Counted from the first letter of the stretch, positions 20,612 through 29,861 are shown. The stretch is 64,000 nt of DNA from Rhodobacteraceae bacterium WFHF2C18 (GCA_002166865.1 NHTQ01000002.1:248001-312000), one strand, 5' to 3'. A program made the numbers and translations. The notes: generated by a model from the sequence alone, not told the origin.

Positions 20612-21535
20612 TCAGTCCTCGTGCACGACCTTGATGTGGCGCGCGCCGCGCGCCTCGGCCAGGGCGATCTGCTTCTGCCGCTCGCGGAAGCGGGCCTTGT
20701 CGGCCTCGGAGGTCTCGTCGATGCACTGGTGGCAGGACACGCCGTGTTCGTATTCGGCGCGGTCCATGTCGACCGGCAGGATGGGGCGGCGGCAGGCGTA
20801 GCACAGTTCGTGCGGACCCTCGCGCAGGCCGTGCCCGACCGAGACACGGCCGTCGAAGACGAAGCACGCGCCCCGCCAGGCGCTGTTCTCCTCGGGCACC
20901 TCTTCAAGGTATTTCAGGATGCCGCCCTTGAGGTGATAGACCTCCGCCACCCCCTCGCCCAGCAGGAAGTTGGTGGACTTCTCGCAGCGGATGCCGCCGG
21001 TGCAGAACATCGCGATGCGCTTGTTGTGGAAGCGGTGCTTGTTCTCGGCCCACCACTGCGGAAATTCGCGGAACGAGGCCGTTCGGGGATCCACCGCGCC
21101 CTCGAAGGTGCCGATCGCCACCTCGTAGTCGTTGCGCGTGTCGATCACTGCCACGTCGCCTTGCCGGATCAGCTCGTTCCAGTCGGCCGGATCGACGTAG
21201 TGGCCCACACCGGCGCGCGGATCCACGTCCGGCTGGCCCATGGTCACGATCTCCTTCTTCAGCCGTACCTTGAGGCGGCGGAAGGGCTGCGCGGCGCTTT
21301 CGCTTTCCTTCCAGTCCAGATCGCCGCAGCCGGGCAGGGCGCGGATATGCGCGAGGACCCGGTCGATGCCGGCGCGGGGGCCGGCGATCGTGCCGTTGAT
21401 CCCCTCGCGCGCCAGCAGGAGCGAGCCCGATATTCCCTCGGCCGCGCACAAATCAAGGAGCGGCCCGCGCAGGGCCGCGGGATCGTCGAAGGGGGCGAAA
21501 TGGTAAAGCGCCGCGATCGTGTACATGTGCGCCAT
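20612..21535 (-). CDS. trhO: tRNA 5-hydroxyuridine synthase TrhO (rhodanese-domain, YceA family)
   Basis: A 307-residue protein that hydroxylates uridine-34 of certain tRNAs using oxygen. An N-terminal acylphosphatase-like domain (REGINGT) is followed by a rhodanese domain with the active-site loop [10 protein letters not shown] (C178). A C-terminal cysteine-rich region has CYACRRP and CHQC, probably a metal knuckle. This domain order is specific to TrhO/YceA. The start at 21535 gives the normal length; an ATG three codons in is an alternative. It is convergent with the MFS gene and 34 bases from the next minus-strand gene. Confidence 0.93.
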   Translation of the reverse strand: MAHMYTIAALYHFAPFDDPAALRGPLLDLCAAEGISGSLLLAREGINGTIAGPRAGIDRVLAHIRALPGCGDLDWKESESAAQPFRRLKVRLKKEIVTMGQPDVDPRAGVGHYVDPADWNELIRQGDVAVIDTRNDYEVAIGTFEGAVDPRTASFREFPQWWAENKHRFHNKRIAMFCTGGIRCEKSTNFLLGEGVAEVYHLKGGILKYLEEVPEENSAWRGACFVFDGRVSVGHGLREGPHELCYACRRPILPVDMDRAEYEHGVSCHQCIDETSEADKARFRERQKQIALAEARGARHIKVVHED

Positions 21536-21569
21536 TTAGGCGGTCCCGCGCGGCGGAGCAAGTGGCGCC

Positions 21570-23111
21570 TCACGCCCGGCCCACGCCCGCGTAGCGCAGC
21601 CCCGTCAGGTCGGCCATCTCGCGGCGCCAGGTCGTCAGGTCCTCGGGGGCGAAGCCCGACAGCCGGTCGTGTCCGCAGGCACGTGCCAGAACCTGCATGA
21701 GCGACGTGCTGGTCCCGAAGAAGCGGGCGACCCGCTCGGCGCTGTCCTGCACGTCGATGCGCTTGCGCAGCTCCGGTTTCTGGGTGGCCACGCCGGAAGG
21801 GCAGTTGTTCGTGTTGCAGATCCGCGCGGCCACGCAGCCCACGGCCTGGATCGCCGAATTGCCCAGGGCCACGGCATCCGCCCCGAGCGCCAGGGCCTTG
21901 GCGAAGTCCTCGGGCACGCGCAGGCCGCCGGTGACGACCAGCGTCACGTCGCGGCCCACACGCGAATCGAGGTGGCGCCGCGCCCGGGCGAGTGCCGGGA
22001 TCGTCGGCACCGAGATATGGTCGCGGAACAACAGGGGGGCGGCGCCGGTCCCGCCGCCGCGCCCGTCCAGGATGATGTAGTCGGCGCCCGCGTCGAGCGC
22101 GAAGTCGATGTCCTCCTCGATGCGGTTGGCCGAGAGCTTGAAGCCGATGGGAATGCCGCCCGACCGCTCGCGCACCTCGTCGGCCAGGCGGCAGAAATCG
22201 GCGGGGCTGTCCAGGTCGGGGAAGGTGGGCGGCGACAGGGCGTCCTCGCCCGTCTCCAGCCCGCGCACCTCGGCGATCTTGCCGGTGACCTTGCTGCCGG
22301 GCAGAAAGCCGCCGGTGCCGGTCTTGGCGGCCTGCCCGCCCTTGAAGTGGAACGCCTGGATTCTCTCGGCGATCCCGGGGCGCCAGCCGAACCCGGCGGT
22401 GGCAAGCTCGTAGACGTAGCGCCCGCATTCGGCCTGTTCCTCGGGCAGCATCCCGCCCTCGCCCGAACAGATGCCGGTGCCGGCCATCTCGGCCCCGCGG
22501 GCGAGCGCCGTCTTTGCCTCTTCGGAGAGTGCGCCGAAGCTCATGTCGGTGACGAAAAGCGGAATGTCGAGGTCCAGGGGCTTATCGGCGCGCGGGCCGA
22601 TCACGGTTTTCGTGGCGACCTCGGCCTCTTCCAGAAGCGGTTTGCGGGCCAGTTGCGCCGGCAGGATCTGGATATCGTCCCAGTGGGGCAGATCCTGGCG
22701 CGGCACGCCCATGGCCGCCACCTCGCCGTGGGCGCCGACCTTTTCCAACCCGTTCTGCGCCAGCTCATGGATCCGGGCCAAGGTGGGTTCCTCGGGTGTG
22801 GGCGCGGCTTCGGGGGCGGCCTCGGCTTCCTTGTCGGGGGCCGGGGTCGCATCGCCGGGTTCCTTGTTCTTGAGCGTGGCATGGGTGCCGTCGCAGAACG
22901 GCGCGTCGCGGGTGGCCTTGCAGCGGCACAGGGTGGCCTCGCCGGTTTCCTCGGCCGTGTACTTGAGCGGGGAAAGGCCCGTTCCCTTGTGCGAGCCGTC
23001 GCAGAAAGGTTGCGACCGGGACCGGCCGCACCGGCACCAGACGTAGGTCTCGCCTTCTTCCAGCTCCACCTTGGCGGGGGATTTCGCGGCGATGATCGGC
23101 ATCTGTGACAT
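21570..23111 (-). CDS. Double CDGSH iron-sulfur domain fused to FMN glutamate-synthase-like oxidoreductase
   Basis: A 513-residue fusion. Residues 20-80 hold two CDGSH zinc-finger-type 2Fe-2S motifs, with ligands C26, C28, C37 and H41, then C62, C64, C73 and H77. A negatively charged linker rich in proline and alanine (about 84-110) leads into a glutamate-synthase central-domain-like FMN barrel. In that barrel, SFGALSEEAKTAL, CSGEGGML, LDGRGGGTGAAP and a late cysteine cluster (CNTNNCPSGVATQ) match GltB/archaeal GltS-like proteins. No glutaminase domain is present, so this is not a complete glutamate synthase. The electron route may be CDGSH cluster to Fe-S to FMN. The substrate is unknown. 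It is probably a single-gene unit, divergent from pncA. Confidence 0.88.
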   Translation of the reverse strand: MSQMPIIAAKSPAKVELEEGETYVWCRCGRSRSQPFCDGSHKGTGLSPLKYTAEETGEATLCRCKATRDAPFCDGTHATLKNKEPGDATPAPDKEAEAAPEAAPTPEEPTLARIHELAQNGLEKVGAHGEVAAMGVPRQDLPHWDDIQILPAQLARKPLLEEAEVATKTVIGPRADKPLDLDIPLFVTDMSFGALSEEAKTALARGAEMAGTGICSGEGGMLPEEQAECGRYVYELATAGFGWRPGIAERIQAFHFKGGQAAKTGTGGFLPGSKVTGKIAEVRGLETGEDALSPPTFPDLDSPADFCRLADEVRERSGGIPIGFKLSANRIEEDIDFALDAGADYIILDGRGGGTGAAPLLFRDHISVPTIPALARARRHLDSRVGRDVTLVVTGGLRVPEDFAKALALGADAVALGNSAIQAVGCVAARICNTNNCPSGVATQKPELRKRIDVQDSAERVARFFGTSTSLMQVLARACGHDRLSGFAPEDLTTWRREMADLTGLRYAGVGRA

Positions 23112-23233
23112 GCGGGGTCTCCTGCGTTGGCTCGGGGTCTAATGGTGGCCGGTTTCCGCGTGGCGTCAATGCCGCGCCCTTGCATCGGGCGGGCAGGCGC
23201 GCCTACCTAGCCCCCAAGCACAGGAGGACCGCC

Positions 23234-23848
23234 ATGCATCCCGACACCCACGCCCTGATCGTCATCGACGTGCAAAACGACTTCTGCCCCGGCGGGGCGC
23301 TGGAGGTGCCGCAGGGCGACCGCGTGGTGCCCGGCATCAACGCGTTGATGAAAGAGTTCGGGGCGGTGATCCTGACACAGGACTGGCACCCGGCCGGGCA
23401 TTCCTCCTTCGCCTCGCAGCACGCGGGCAAGGAGCCCTTCGACACCGTCGAGATGCCCTACGGGCCGCAGATCCTGTGGCCCGATCACTGCGTGCAGGGC
23501 AGCGCTGGCTCGGCATTCCACCCCGATCTGCAGGTCGTGCGCGCGGACATGATCGTGCGCAAGGGCTACAACCCGAAGATCGACAGCTACTCGGCCTTTT
23601 TCGAGAACGACCATGAAACGCCCACGGGGCTGCACGGCTACCTGCAGGAACGCGGGCTGACCACGCTGACCATGGCCGGCCTGGCCACGGATTTCTGCGT
23701 CAAGTTCTCCGCGCTCGATGCCGCGAAGCTGGGGTATCCGGTGACGGTGCGCGAGGACCTGTGCCGCGGGATCGACCTGGACGGGTCGCTGGAGGCCGCG
23801 CGGCAGGAAATGCGCGAGGCCGGCGTGACCCTGTCCCAAGGGGCATGA
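23234..23848 (+). CDS. pncA: Nicotinamidase/pyrazinamidase
   Basis: A 204-residue isochorismatase-fold amidase that hydrolyses nicotinamide to nicotinate in NAD salvage. The catalytic triad is visible as D12 (IDVQNDF), K110 and C155 (TDFCV). The metal site is D50, H52, H56 and H85 in TQDWHPAGH and WPDHC. AGGAGG precedes the ATG at 23234, which gives the standard length. It is first in a compact three-gene run: the UDG-family gene starts inside its stop codon. Confidence 0.95.
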   Translation: MHPDTHALIVIDVQNDFCPGGALEVPQGDRVVPGINALMKEFGAVILTQDWHPAGHSSFASQHAGKEPFDTVEMPYGPQILWPDHCVQGSAGSAFHPDLQVVRADMIVRKGYNPKIDSYSAFFENDHETPTGLHGYLQERGLTTLTMAGLATDFCVKFSALDAAKLGYPVTVREDLCRGIDLDGSLEAARQEMREAGVTLSQGA

Positions 23849-24432
23849 GCGCGCTCGCCCGCGAGATCGAGGGGTGCCGGATCTGCGCCCGGCGCTTCGC
23901 CGAGACCCGGACGGCCCATGCGCCGCGCCCGGTCGTCTGGTTCCGTCCGCAGGCGCGGATCCTGATCGCCGGGCAGGCACCGGGGCTGCGCGTGCACCAG
24001 TCGGGCCGGCCCTTCGACGATCCCTCGGGCGACCGTCTGCGCGACTGGCTGGCGATGAACCGCGCCGAGTTCTATGACCTCGACCGCGTGGCGGTGGTGC
24101 CCATGGCCTTCTGCTTTCCGGGTTACGACACCAAGGGCGGTGATCTGCCCCCGCCCGCGATCTGCCGGCAGACCTGGCATGACAGGGTGATGGCGGACCT
24201 CGGCGATCTGCGCCTGACGGTCCTCGTCGGCGGTTATGCGCACAAATATCACCTGGGCACGCGGGCGGGCGTGACCGAGACGGTGCGCGATTGGCGGGCG
24301 CATGCGCCGCGGGTTTTCCCCTTGCCCCATCCGTCCTGGCGCAATACCGCGTGGCTGAACCGGAACCCTTGGTTCGCGGCCGAGGTGCTGCCGGAACTGC
24401 GTCGCCGCGTGAGGGAGATCCTGGATGACTGA
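23845..24432 (+). CDS. Uracil-DNA glycosylase family protein with likely 4Fe-4S site
   Basis: A 195-residue protein of the uracil-DNA glycosylase superfamily. Motif 1 reads GQAPG (43-47) and the distal loop HPSWRN (from 162) supplies the uracil-contacting histidine. Four cysteines at 11, 14, 90 and 108 follow the C-x2-C...C...C layout of the Fe-S UDG families 4/5. C90 lies in VVPMAFCFPG, the position of the family segment before the last cysteine. The catalytic residue of motif 1 differs from family 1, so activity on uracil or another base is uncertain. The gene is translationally coupled to pncA (ATGA overlap), and the next gene starts eight bases before its end. Confidence 0.85.
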   Translation: MSALAREIEGCRICARRFAETRTAHAPRPVVWFRPQARILIAGQAPGLRVHQSGRPFDDPSGDRLRDWLAMNRAEFYDLDRVAVVPMAFCFPGYDTKGGDLPPPAICRQTWHDRVMADLGDLRLTVLVGGYAHKYHLGTRAGVTETVRDWRAHAPRVFPLPHPSWRNTAWLNRNPWFAAEVLPELRRRVREILDD

Positions 24433-25213
24433 AGAAACCTTGCTGGACCGGGCCCATGCGGCCATGGCCGCGGCGCCGGAGGATGACGGCGCGCGGATGC
24501 AGTTCTACGAGACGCTGGCGGGCAGCGAGCTTTTCCTGCTGCTGGCCGAGGAGGCGCAGGAGGACACCGTGACGCCCCGCACCGTGACGGTGGAGGAGGA
24601 AACCTACGTTCTGGCCTTCGACCGCGAGGCGCGGCTGGCGCAGTTCGCGGACGGGGCGGCCCCCTACGCGGGGATGTCCGGCCGCGCCGTCGCCGGGCTG
24701 CTGGCGGACGAAGGGCTGGGGCTGGCGCTGAACCCGGACGTGGCGCCCTCGGCGATCCTGTTGCCGCCCTCGGCGATGGCCTGGCTTGCGCAGACTCTGG
24801 CCAATGCCCCGGACGAGATCGAGGCGCGGGCGCAGGCCTTCCATGCCCCCGGCGGGCTGCCCGAGCGGCTGTTGACGGCGCTGGACCAGCGGCTGGCCAG
24901 CGCGGCGGGCCTGGCCGAAATGGCCTATCTGGTGGGGGTAACCTATGACACCGGGGCGCGGGGCCACATGCTGGGCGTCATCGGGGCGGCGCCGGGGGCC
25001 GAACGCGCCCTGGCCCAGGCGGTGTCGGAGGCGCTGACCTTCTCCGGGCTGGAGGCGGGGGCGCTCGATGTCGGCTTCTTCGCGGCCTCCGATCCGGTGG
25101 CGGCACGGCTGGCGAAGGCGGGGCTGCGCTTCGACCTGCCCAAGCCGGAGGCGCCGCGGCCGGCGGACGCGGGGCCGGGAACCGACCCCGCCCGCCCGCC
25201 CAAGCTGCGATAG
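24425..25213 (+). CDS. SseB family protein
   Basis: A 262-residue cytoplasmic protein with an N-terminal SseB-like domain. Its pattern is a short helix (LLDRAHAAM), FYETLAGSELFLLL and the strand/turn PRTVTVEEETYVLAFD, followed by a helix-rich C-terminal half. There is no signal peptide or membrane segment. SseB-domain proteins are widespread and mostly of unknown function; the name comes from a sulfurtransferase-associated gene in E. coli. The tail is proline/glycine rich and looks disordered. It overlaps the UDG-family gene by eight bases and ends the pncA operon. Confidence 0.75.
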   Translation: MTEETLLDRAHAAMAAAPEDDGARMQFYETLAGSELFLLLAEEAQEDTVTPRTVTVEEETYVLAFDREARLAQFADGAAPYAGMSGRAVAGLLADEGLGLALNPDVAPSAILLPPSAMAWLAQTLANAPDEIEARAQAFHAPGGLPERLLTALDQRLASAAGLAEMAYLVGVTYDTGARGHMLGVIGAAPGAERALAQAVSEALTFSGLEAGALDVGFFAASDPVAARLAKAGLRFDLPKPEAPRPADAGPGTDPARPPKLR

Positions 25214-25306
25214 CGCGCGGCGGGCTCCGGACCGGACTGTGGCTGATGATGCGGGCGTGCCGGGCCGTTCGTGCCGGGCCCCCGATCGGATCGGCCGGAA
25301 CCGGTA

Positions 25307-26242
25307 TCAGTAGCCCCGCGCACGGTCCACGAGGTACAGCAGGTTCTCGCGGGCCTCGCCGCGGCGGATGTTCTCGGCGATCACCCGGGCCGCCGTGGTC
25401 GGCCGGGTTTCCGAGGCGATGTGCGGCGTGACCGTGACCCGCGGGTGCGCCCAGAAGGGATGCGCCGGCGGCAGCGGCTCCTCGCGGAAGACATCCAGCG
25501 TGGCATGGCCCAGCTGCCCGCTGTCCAGCGCGGCCAGAAGCGCCCCGTCGTCGATCAGCGGCCCGCGTCCGGGGTTGATGACGACCGCGCCCGCCGGCAT
25601 GCGGGCGATCCTGTCGGCGTCAAGCAGGTTCTCGGTCTGCCCGGTCAGGGGCAGCAGGAGGATCAGGATCTGCGCCGTCTCCAGCGCCCGGGGCAGGCCC
25701 TCCGCGCCGGCGAGGCAGGTGACGCCGGCGATTTGCTTCTGGCTGCGGCTCCACCCCGTGACCGGAAAGCCCAGACCCGCCAGCGCCTCGGCGCAGGCGC
25801 CGCCCAGTTCGCCCAGGCCCAGGACCGTCACCGGCCGGTCGGTGGCCAGCGGCGGCACGTAGCTGCGCCATTGGCCGTCCTGTCCCAGCACGTGCAGATC
25901 GGTGTTCAGGTGGTGGCGCAGCGTATGGCCGGTGACCCATTCCACCATGCCCTGGCGCAAACCGGTATCCACCATGCGCGCCAGCGGCTGCGTGAGCGTT
26001 GGGTTGTCCACGATTCCTTCCACCCCGGCCCAGAGGTTCAGCACCGCCTTGGCGCGGGTGTAGGGCGTGAAGTCCTGAACCGCGCTGTTGGGGGAATAGA
26101 TGATGTAATCCACCGCCTCGGGCGGGATGTCCGTGGCCAGGTGCACGTCTTGCAGTCCCTTCTCGGCAAAGGCTGCCCGCAGGGGCGCCTCGTAAGTGGC
26201 CCAGCGGTCGGCTCGGGCGGCGAAAAGGACGTTGATGGTCAT
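25307..26242 (-). CDS. ghrA: Glyoxylate/hydroxypyruvate reductase A
   Basis: A 311-residue D-2-hydroxyacid dehydrogenase of the GhrA type, reducing glyoxylate and hydroxypyruvate with NADPH. The nucleotide motif GLGELGG lies mid-protein, with a following WSRSQK segment whose arginine/serine suits NADPH. Catalytic arginine is in INPGRGPLID, the glutamate in DVFREEPLP, and the histidine in VTPHIAS. WAGVEGI and the C-terminal NLLYLVDRARGY are family features. The ATG follows the rodA stop by three bases with GAGGTAA inside the end of rodA, so it is the last gene of the rod-shape operon although its function is metabolic. Confidence 0.93.
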   Translation of the reverse strand: MTINVLFAARADRWATYEAPLRAAFAEKGLQDVHLATDIPPEAVDYIIYSPNSAVQDFTPYTRAKAVLNLWAGVEGIVDNPTLTQPLARMVDTGLRQGMVEWVTGHTLRHHLNTDLHVLGQDGQWRSYVPPLATDRPVTVLGLGELGGACAEALAGLGFPVTGWSRSQKQIAGVTCLAGAEGLPRALETAQILILLLPLTGQTENLLDADRIARMPAGAVVINPGRGPLIDDGALLAALDSGQLGHATLDVFREEPLPPAHPFWAHPRVTVTPHIASETRPTTAARVIAENIRRGEARENLLYLVDRARGY

Positions 26243-26245
26243 CGC

Positions 26246-27385
26246 TTACCTCGGTTTGTGGACATGTGCGCTTTGCACCAGTCCGAAGCCCAGCATCAGG
26301 ATCAGCATCGCCGAGCCGCCGTAGCTGACCAGCGGCAGCGGCACGCCCACGACCGGGGCAAGCCCCATCACCATCGACATGTTGACCGCGAAGAACAAAA
26401 AGAAGGTCGTGGCGACCCCCAGCGTCAGCAGCGAGGCGAAGCGATCCCGGTTGGCCAGCGCGGTGGAGACGCAGAACACGATGACGAGCGCGTAGAGCCC
26501 CAGAAGCGATACCGCGCCGACGAAACCGAATTCCTCGGCCAGGGTGGTGAAGATGAAGTCGGTGTGCTTCTCGGGCAGGAAATTGAGCCGCGACTGGCTG
26601 CCCTGCATGAAGCCGCGCCCCGTCCAGCCGCCCGACCCCAGCGCGATCTTGGACTGGGTGATGTGATAGCCCGCTCCCAGCGGGTCCGAGGCGGGATCGA
26701 GGAAGGTGTCGATGCGCCGGTACTGGTAGTCGGCCAGAAGCTGCCAGTCGGTCCCGCGGCTCTGGAAGACGGCGGTGACCAGGCCGATGCCGGTGGCGGC
26801 GACGGCGGCGAAATAGGCCCAGTGCACCCCGGCCAGGAACATCATGACCGCGCCCGCCGCCAGCAGCAGGACGGCGGTGCCCAGGTCCGGCTGGCGCACC
26901 ACCAGTGCCACCGGCAACAGGATGAAGAGCAGCGGCACCAGCACCCAGACCGGGCGCGAGACGCGCGACATCGGCAGCCAGTCATAATAGGCCGCCAGCA
27001 GCATCACCAGGGTGATCTTCGTCAGTTCCGAGGGCTGCAGGTTCATGAATCCCAGGTCGATCCAGCGCTGCGCGCCCATGCCCACGGTGCCGAAAAACTC
27101 CACCGCCACCAGCAGCAGCAGCGAGACGCCGTAGGCCAGCGCGGCCATGTTGCGCCAGAACCAGACCGGCACCATGGCCACGAAGACCATCACCGAGAGC
27201 CCCAGGGCGAAGCGCTTCATCTGCGGTTCGGCCCATGGGTGGAGCGATCCGCCCGCGACCGAGTAGAGCATCAGGAACCCGATGCCGGCAACCGCCGTGA
27301 GAAGGATCGCCAGCGGCCAGTTGAGATACAGGATCTTGCGCAGGCCCGACGGCGTGGTCTTGACCGTGTATTCGAGATAGCTCAT
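26246..27385 (-). CDS. rodA: Rod shape-determining SEDS glycosyltransferase RodA
   Basis: A 379-residue polytopic inner-membrane protein of the SEDS family that polymerises lipid II into glycan strands during cell elongation. Roughly ten membrane helices are apparent. Conserved SEDS features include FMNLQPSEL-type segment GFMNLQPSELTKI, QPDLGTA with the essential aspartate, QSKIALGSGG, and PEKHTDFIF with EEFGF. The ATG overlaps the mrdA stop by four bases. It works with the PBP2 transpeptidase encoded immediately upstream and the MreBCD scaffold. Confidence 0.96.
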   Translation of the reverse strand: MSYLEYTVKTTPSGLRKILYLNWPLAILLTAVAGIGFLMLYSVAGGSLHPWAEPQMKRFALGLSVMVFVAMVPVWFWRNMAALAYGVSLLLLVAVEFFGTVGMGAQRWIDLGFMNLQPSELTKITLVMLLAAYYDWLPMSRVSRPVWVLVPLLFILLPVALVVRQPDLGTAVLLLAAGAVMMFLAGVHWAYFAAVAATGIGLVTAVFQSRGTDWQLLADYQYRRIDTFLDPASDPLGAGYHITQSKIALGSGGWTGRGFMQGSQSRLNFLPEKHTDFIFTTLAEEFGFVGAVSLLGLYALVIVFCVSTALANRDRFASLLTLGVATTFFLFFAVNMSMVMGLAPVVGVPLPLVSYGGSAMLILMLGFGLVQSAHVHKPR

Positions 27386-29325
27386 GCGCGGTCGCTCTCC
27401 CGTCCGTAGTGACGGCGGTATTCCTCCCGCAGGTTTTCCTGCTGGGTGCGGATGCGGCCGCGGTCCTTCTCGGGGTAGGCGGACAACGGCGGATCCTCGC
27501 CGTAGAGCGCCTGCAGCGTGATGTCGCGGGCGATGGGCGCGGCCACGGCGGATCCGCCGCCGCCGTGCTCCACCACGACGGCCACGGCGATCTTCGGCGC
27601 CTCGACCGGTGCGAAGTCCACGAAAAGGGCGTGGTCGCGCTGTTCCCAGGGCAGATCGGCGTTGCGGCGCACGCCCGTGCCGCGTTCGGCGGCGGTGATG
27701 TTGCGCACCTGGCTGGTGCCGGTCTTGCCGGCCATGCGCACGGCGTCTTCGATGATGCGGCTGGAATAGGCGGTGCCGCGGCGGTGATTGGACACGGCGA
27801 ACATCGCCTGCCGGATGCGCCGCAGGTTGTTCTCGTTCAGCCCCATGTCCGCGCCGTGGCCGGTGGGCTGCTCGACACCGTCCACCGACTTGACCAGCCG
27901 CGGCACGACCGAGCGGCCGGTGGCGATCCGGGCGGACATCACAGCCAGCTGCAAAGGCGAGGCCAGCACGAAACCCTGGCCGATGGCCGCGTTGACGCTG
28001 TCGCCGATGACCCAGGGGTTGCCCTTGACCGCGCGCTTCCAGGCCTTGGTGGGTGTCAGCCCCTCGGCCACGCTGGTCAGCGGCAGCTCGTGCTCCATGC
28101 CCAGCCCGAGCCGCCGGGCCATCGCCGTGATCTTCTCGATCCCGGTGCGCAATGCCATGTCGTAGTAGTAGACATCGCAGCTTTCGCGCAGGGAACGGTG
28201 CAGGTTCACGTTGCCGTGGCCGCCGCGTTTCCAGCAGTGGAACCGGCGGCCGCTGACCTTGAGGTGGCCGGGGCAGTAGACCGTTTCCTCGGGGCCGACC
28301 TGGCCATCCTCCATCGCGGCCAGGGCCGTGATCATCTTGAAGGTCGAGCCAGGGGGATAGACACCCTGCACCGCCTTGTTGGGCAGGGGGCGGTACTTGT
28401 TTTCCAGCAGCGCCTTGTAGTCCCGCACCGAGATCCCCCGCACGAAGAGATTGGGGTCGAAACTGGGGGCCGAGGCGCTGGCCAGCACGTCGCCCGTGTC
28501 GCAGTCGATCACGACCGCCGCGGCGCTTTCGCCGTCCAGCCGGGCGCTGACGTAGGATTGCAGGGCATTGTCCACCGTGATCTGGATGTCGGCGCCGGCT
28601 TCGCCCTCGCGCCGGTCCAGTTCGCGCATGACGCGGCCAGCGGCGTTGACCTCTACCCGCTTGGTGCCCGCCTTGCCGCGCAGCAGGTCCTCGCGCTTGG
28701 ATTCCAGGCCGATCTTGCCGATCTGGAACCGCGGGATCCGCAAAAGCTGCTCGGGTGCGTCGATCCGTTCAAGGTCACGCTCGCTCACCGGGCCGACGTA
28801 GCCGACCAGGTGGGCATAGTCGGGACCCGCGGGGTAGTAGCGCGACAGGCCCACCTCCGGCGTCACGCCGGGCAGGGCGGGCGCGTTGACCGCCACGCGG
28901 CTGATGTCATGCCATGTCACACGATCGGCCACGGTGACCGGCGTGTCGCCGCGCAGGTCGGCCAGTTCGCGCCGCGCGCGTTCGAGTTCGCCGGGATCCA
29001 GTTCCACCAGCTGCGCCAGGCGCGCGATCACCCTGTCCACGTCGCCGGCTTCTTCGCGGACGACCGTGATGCGGTAGCTGGGCGCGTTGTCGGCGACCAC
29101 CGCGCCGTGGCGGTCGAAGATGCGGCCGCGGGCGGGGGGAATCAGGCGGATGTTGACGCGGTTCTCGTCGGCCAGCAGGCGGAACTGGTCGGCCTGTTCC
29201 ACCTGCATGTAGCGCATCCTGAGCGCCAGCAGCCCCATGAAGCCCGCCTGCGCGCCGCCCAGGATCAGCCCGCGCCGGGTGATCCGGCGCTGGCTTTCCG
29301 CGGTATCGCGCCCCGGGCGCCTCAT
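27382..29325 (-). CDS. mrdA: Penicillin-binding protein 2 (elongation transpeptidase)
   Basis: A 647-residue class B penicillin-binding protein that crosslinks peptidoglycan along the cylinder. After an N-terminal membrane anchor (GLILGGAQAGFMGLLALRMR) come the PBP dimerisation domain (PARGRIFDRHG, an anchor-domain motif) and the transpeptidase domain. The SxxK motif is in PPGSTFK (S327, K330), the SxN-type motif in SCDVYYY, and KTGTSQ near the C-terminus. The true start is the ATG at 29325, overlapping the mreD stop by four bases; the longer open frame upstream is spurious. It partners RodA. Confidence 0.96.
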   Translation of the reverse strand: MRRPGRDTAESQRRITRRGLILGGAQAGFMGLLALRMRYMQVEQADQFRLLADENRVNIRLIPPARGRIFDRHGAVVADNAPSYRITVVREEAGDVDRVIARLAQLVELDPGELERARRELADLRGDTPVTVADRVTWHDISRVAVNAPALPGVTPEVGLSRYYPAGPDYAHLVGYVGPVSERDLERIDAPEQLLRIPRFQIGKIGLESKREDLLRGKAGTKRVEVNAAGRVMRELDRREGEAGADIQITVDNALQSYVSARLDGESAAAVVIDCDTGDVLASASAPSFDPNLFVRGISVRDYKALLENKYRPLPNKAVQGVYPPGSTFKMITALAAMEDGQVGPEETVYCPGHLKVSGRRFHCWKRGGHGNVNLHRSLRESCDVYYYDMALRTGIEKITAMARRLGLGMEHELPLTSVAEGLTPTKAWKRAVKGNPWVIGDSVNAAIGQGFVLASPLQLAVMSARIATGRSVVPRLVKSVDGVEQPTGHGADMGLNENNLRRIRQAMFAVSNHRRGTAYSSRIIEDAVRMAGKTGTSQVRNITAAERGTGVRRNADLPWEQRDHALFVDFAPVEAPKIAVAVVVEHGGGGSAVAAPIARDITLQALYGEDPPLSAYPEKDRGRIRTQQENLREEYRRHYGRESDRA

Positions 29326-29861
29326 GCCGGGCCTCCGCCGGTGTGAACGTCGCCGGGGGCGCGCTTGCGCACGCCGAGCAACCACCGTGACAGCAGGACC
29401 ACCACCGGATAGGCCACCAGCGTGGCGACCATCTGCATCAGGCTCAGGCCCAGCGGCGCCTGGTCCACCATCAGCACGGCCAGCACGATCCGGTAGGCCA
29501 GAGTCATCGCCACGAGGGTGGTGGCCACGTTGAGCCACTCCACCGGGAAGGTCAGGTCGCGCAGGGCGGGCGCGCGGCTGCGCAGGGCCTCGGCCCCCAG
29601 AAGCACCAGCGCCGCCCACAGGCCCGGCGGCCGCTGGAACAGCAGGTCGGTCAGCAGAAAGACGCCGGCAACAAGGGCTGGCGGCACGTAATCGGGCCGG
29701 CGCAGCACCCAGGCGAAGGTGACGGCCACCAGGATGTCGGGCCCCGCCCAGCCGTGCGGCACGGTTTCCAGCGGCAGAAGGTTGGCGAAGATCAGCCCGG
29801 CGGCAATCGCCAGGTAGACCAGGCGCATGGCCCAGGGATGCAATGCCGCGCGATCAGCCAT
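29322..29861 (-). CDS. mreD: Rod shape-determining protein MreD
   Basis: A 179-residue inner-membrane protein with about five hydrophobic helices and few soluble residues, matching MreD in size, hydrophobicity and position between mreC and mrdA. It links the MreB filaments and MreC to the peptidoglycan machinery. I prefer the ATG at 29861, which has GAGGAG about seven bases upstream. An in-frame GTG at 29867 sits too close to that site. It overlaps the mreC end by eight bases. Confidence 0.9.
   Translation of the reverse strand: MADRAALHPWAMRLVYLAIAAGLIFANLLPLETVPHGWAGPDILVAVTFAWVLRRPDYVPPALVAGVFLLTDLLFQRPPGLWAALVLLGAEALRSRAPALRDLTFPVEWLNVATTLVAMTLAYRIVLAVLMVDQAPLGLSLMQMVATLVAYPVVVLLSRWLLGVRKRAPGDVHTGGGPA

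Noticed and set aside
18310-20907. An 865-residue version of the arabinose-5-phosphate isomerase
   Set aside because: The 548 extra N-terminal residues are antisense to the MFS gene. The true start is the ATG at 19263.
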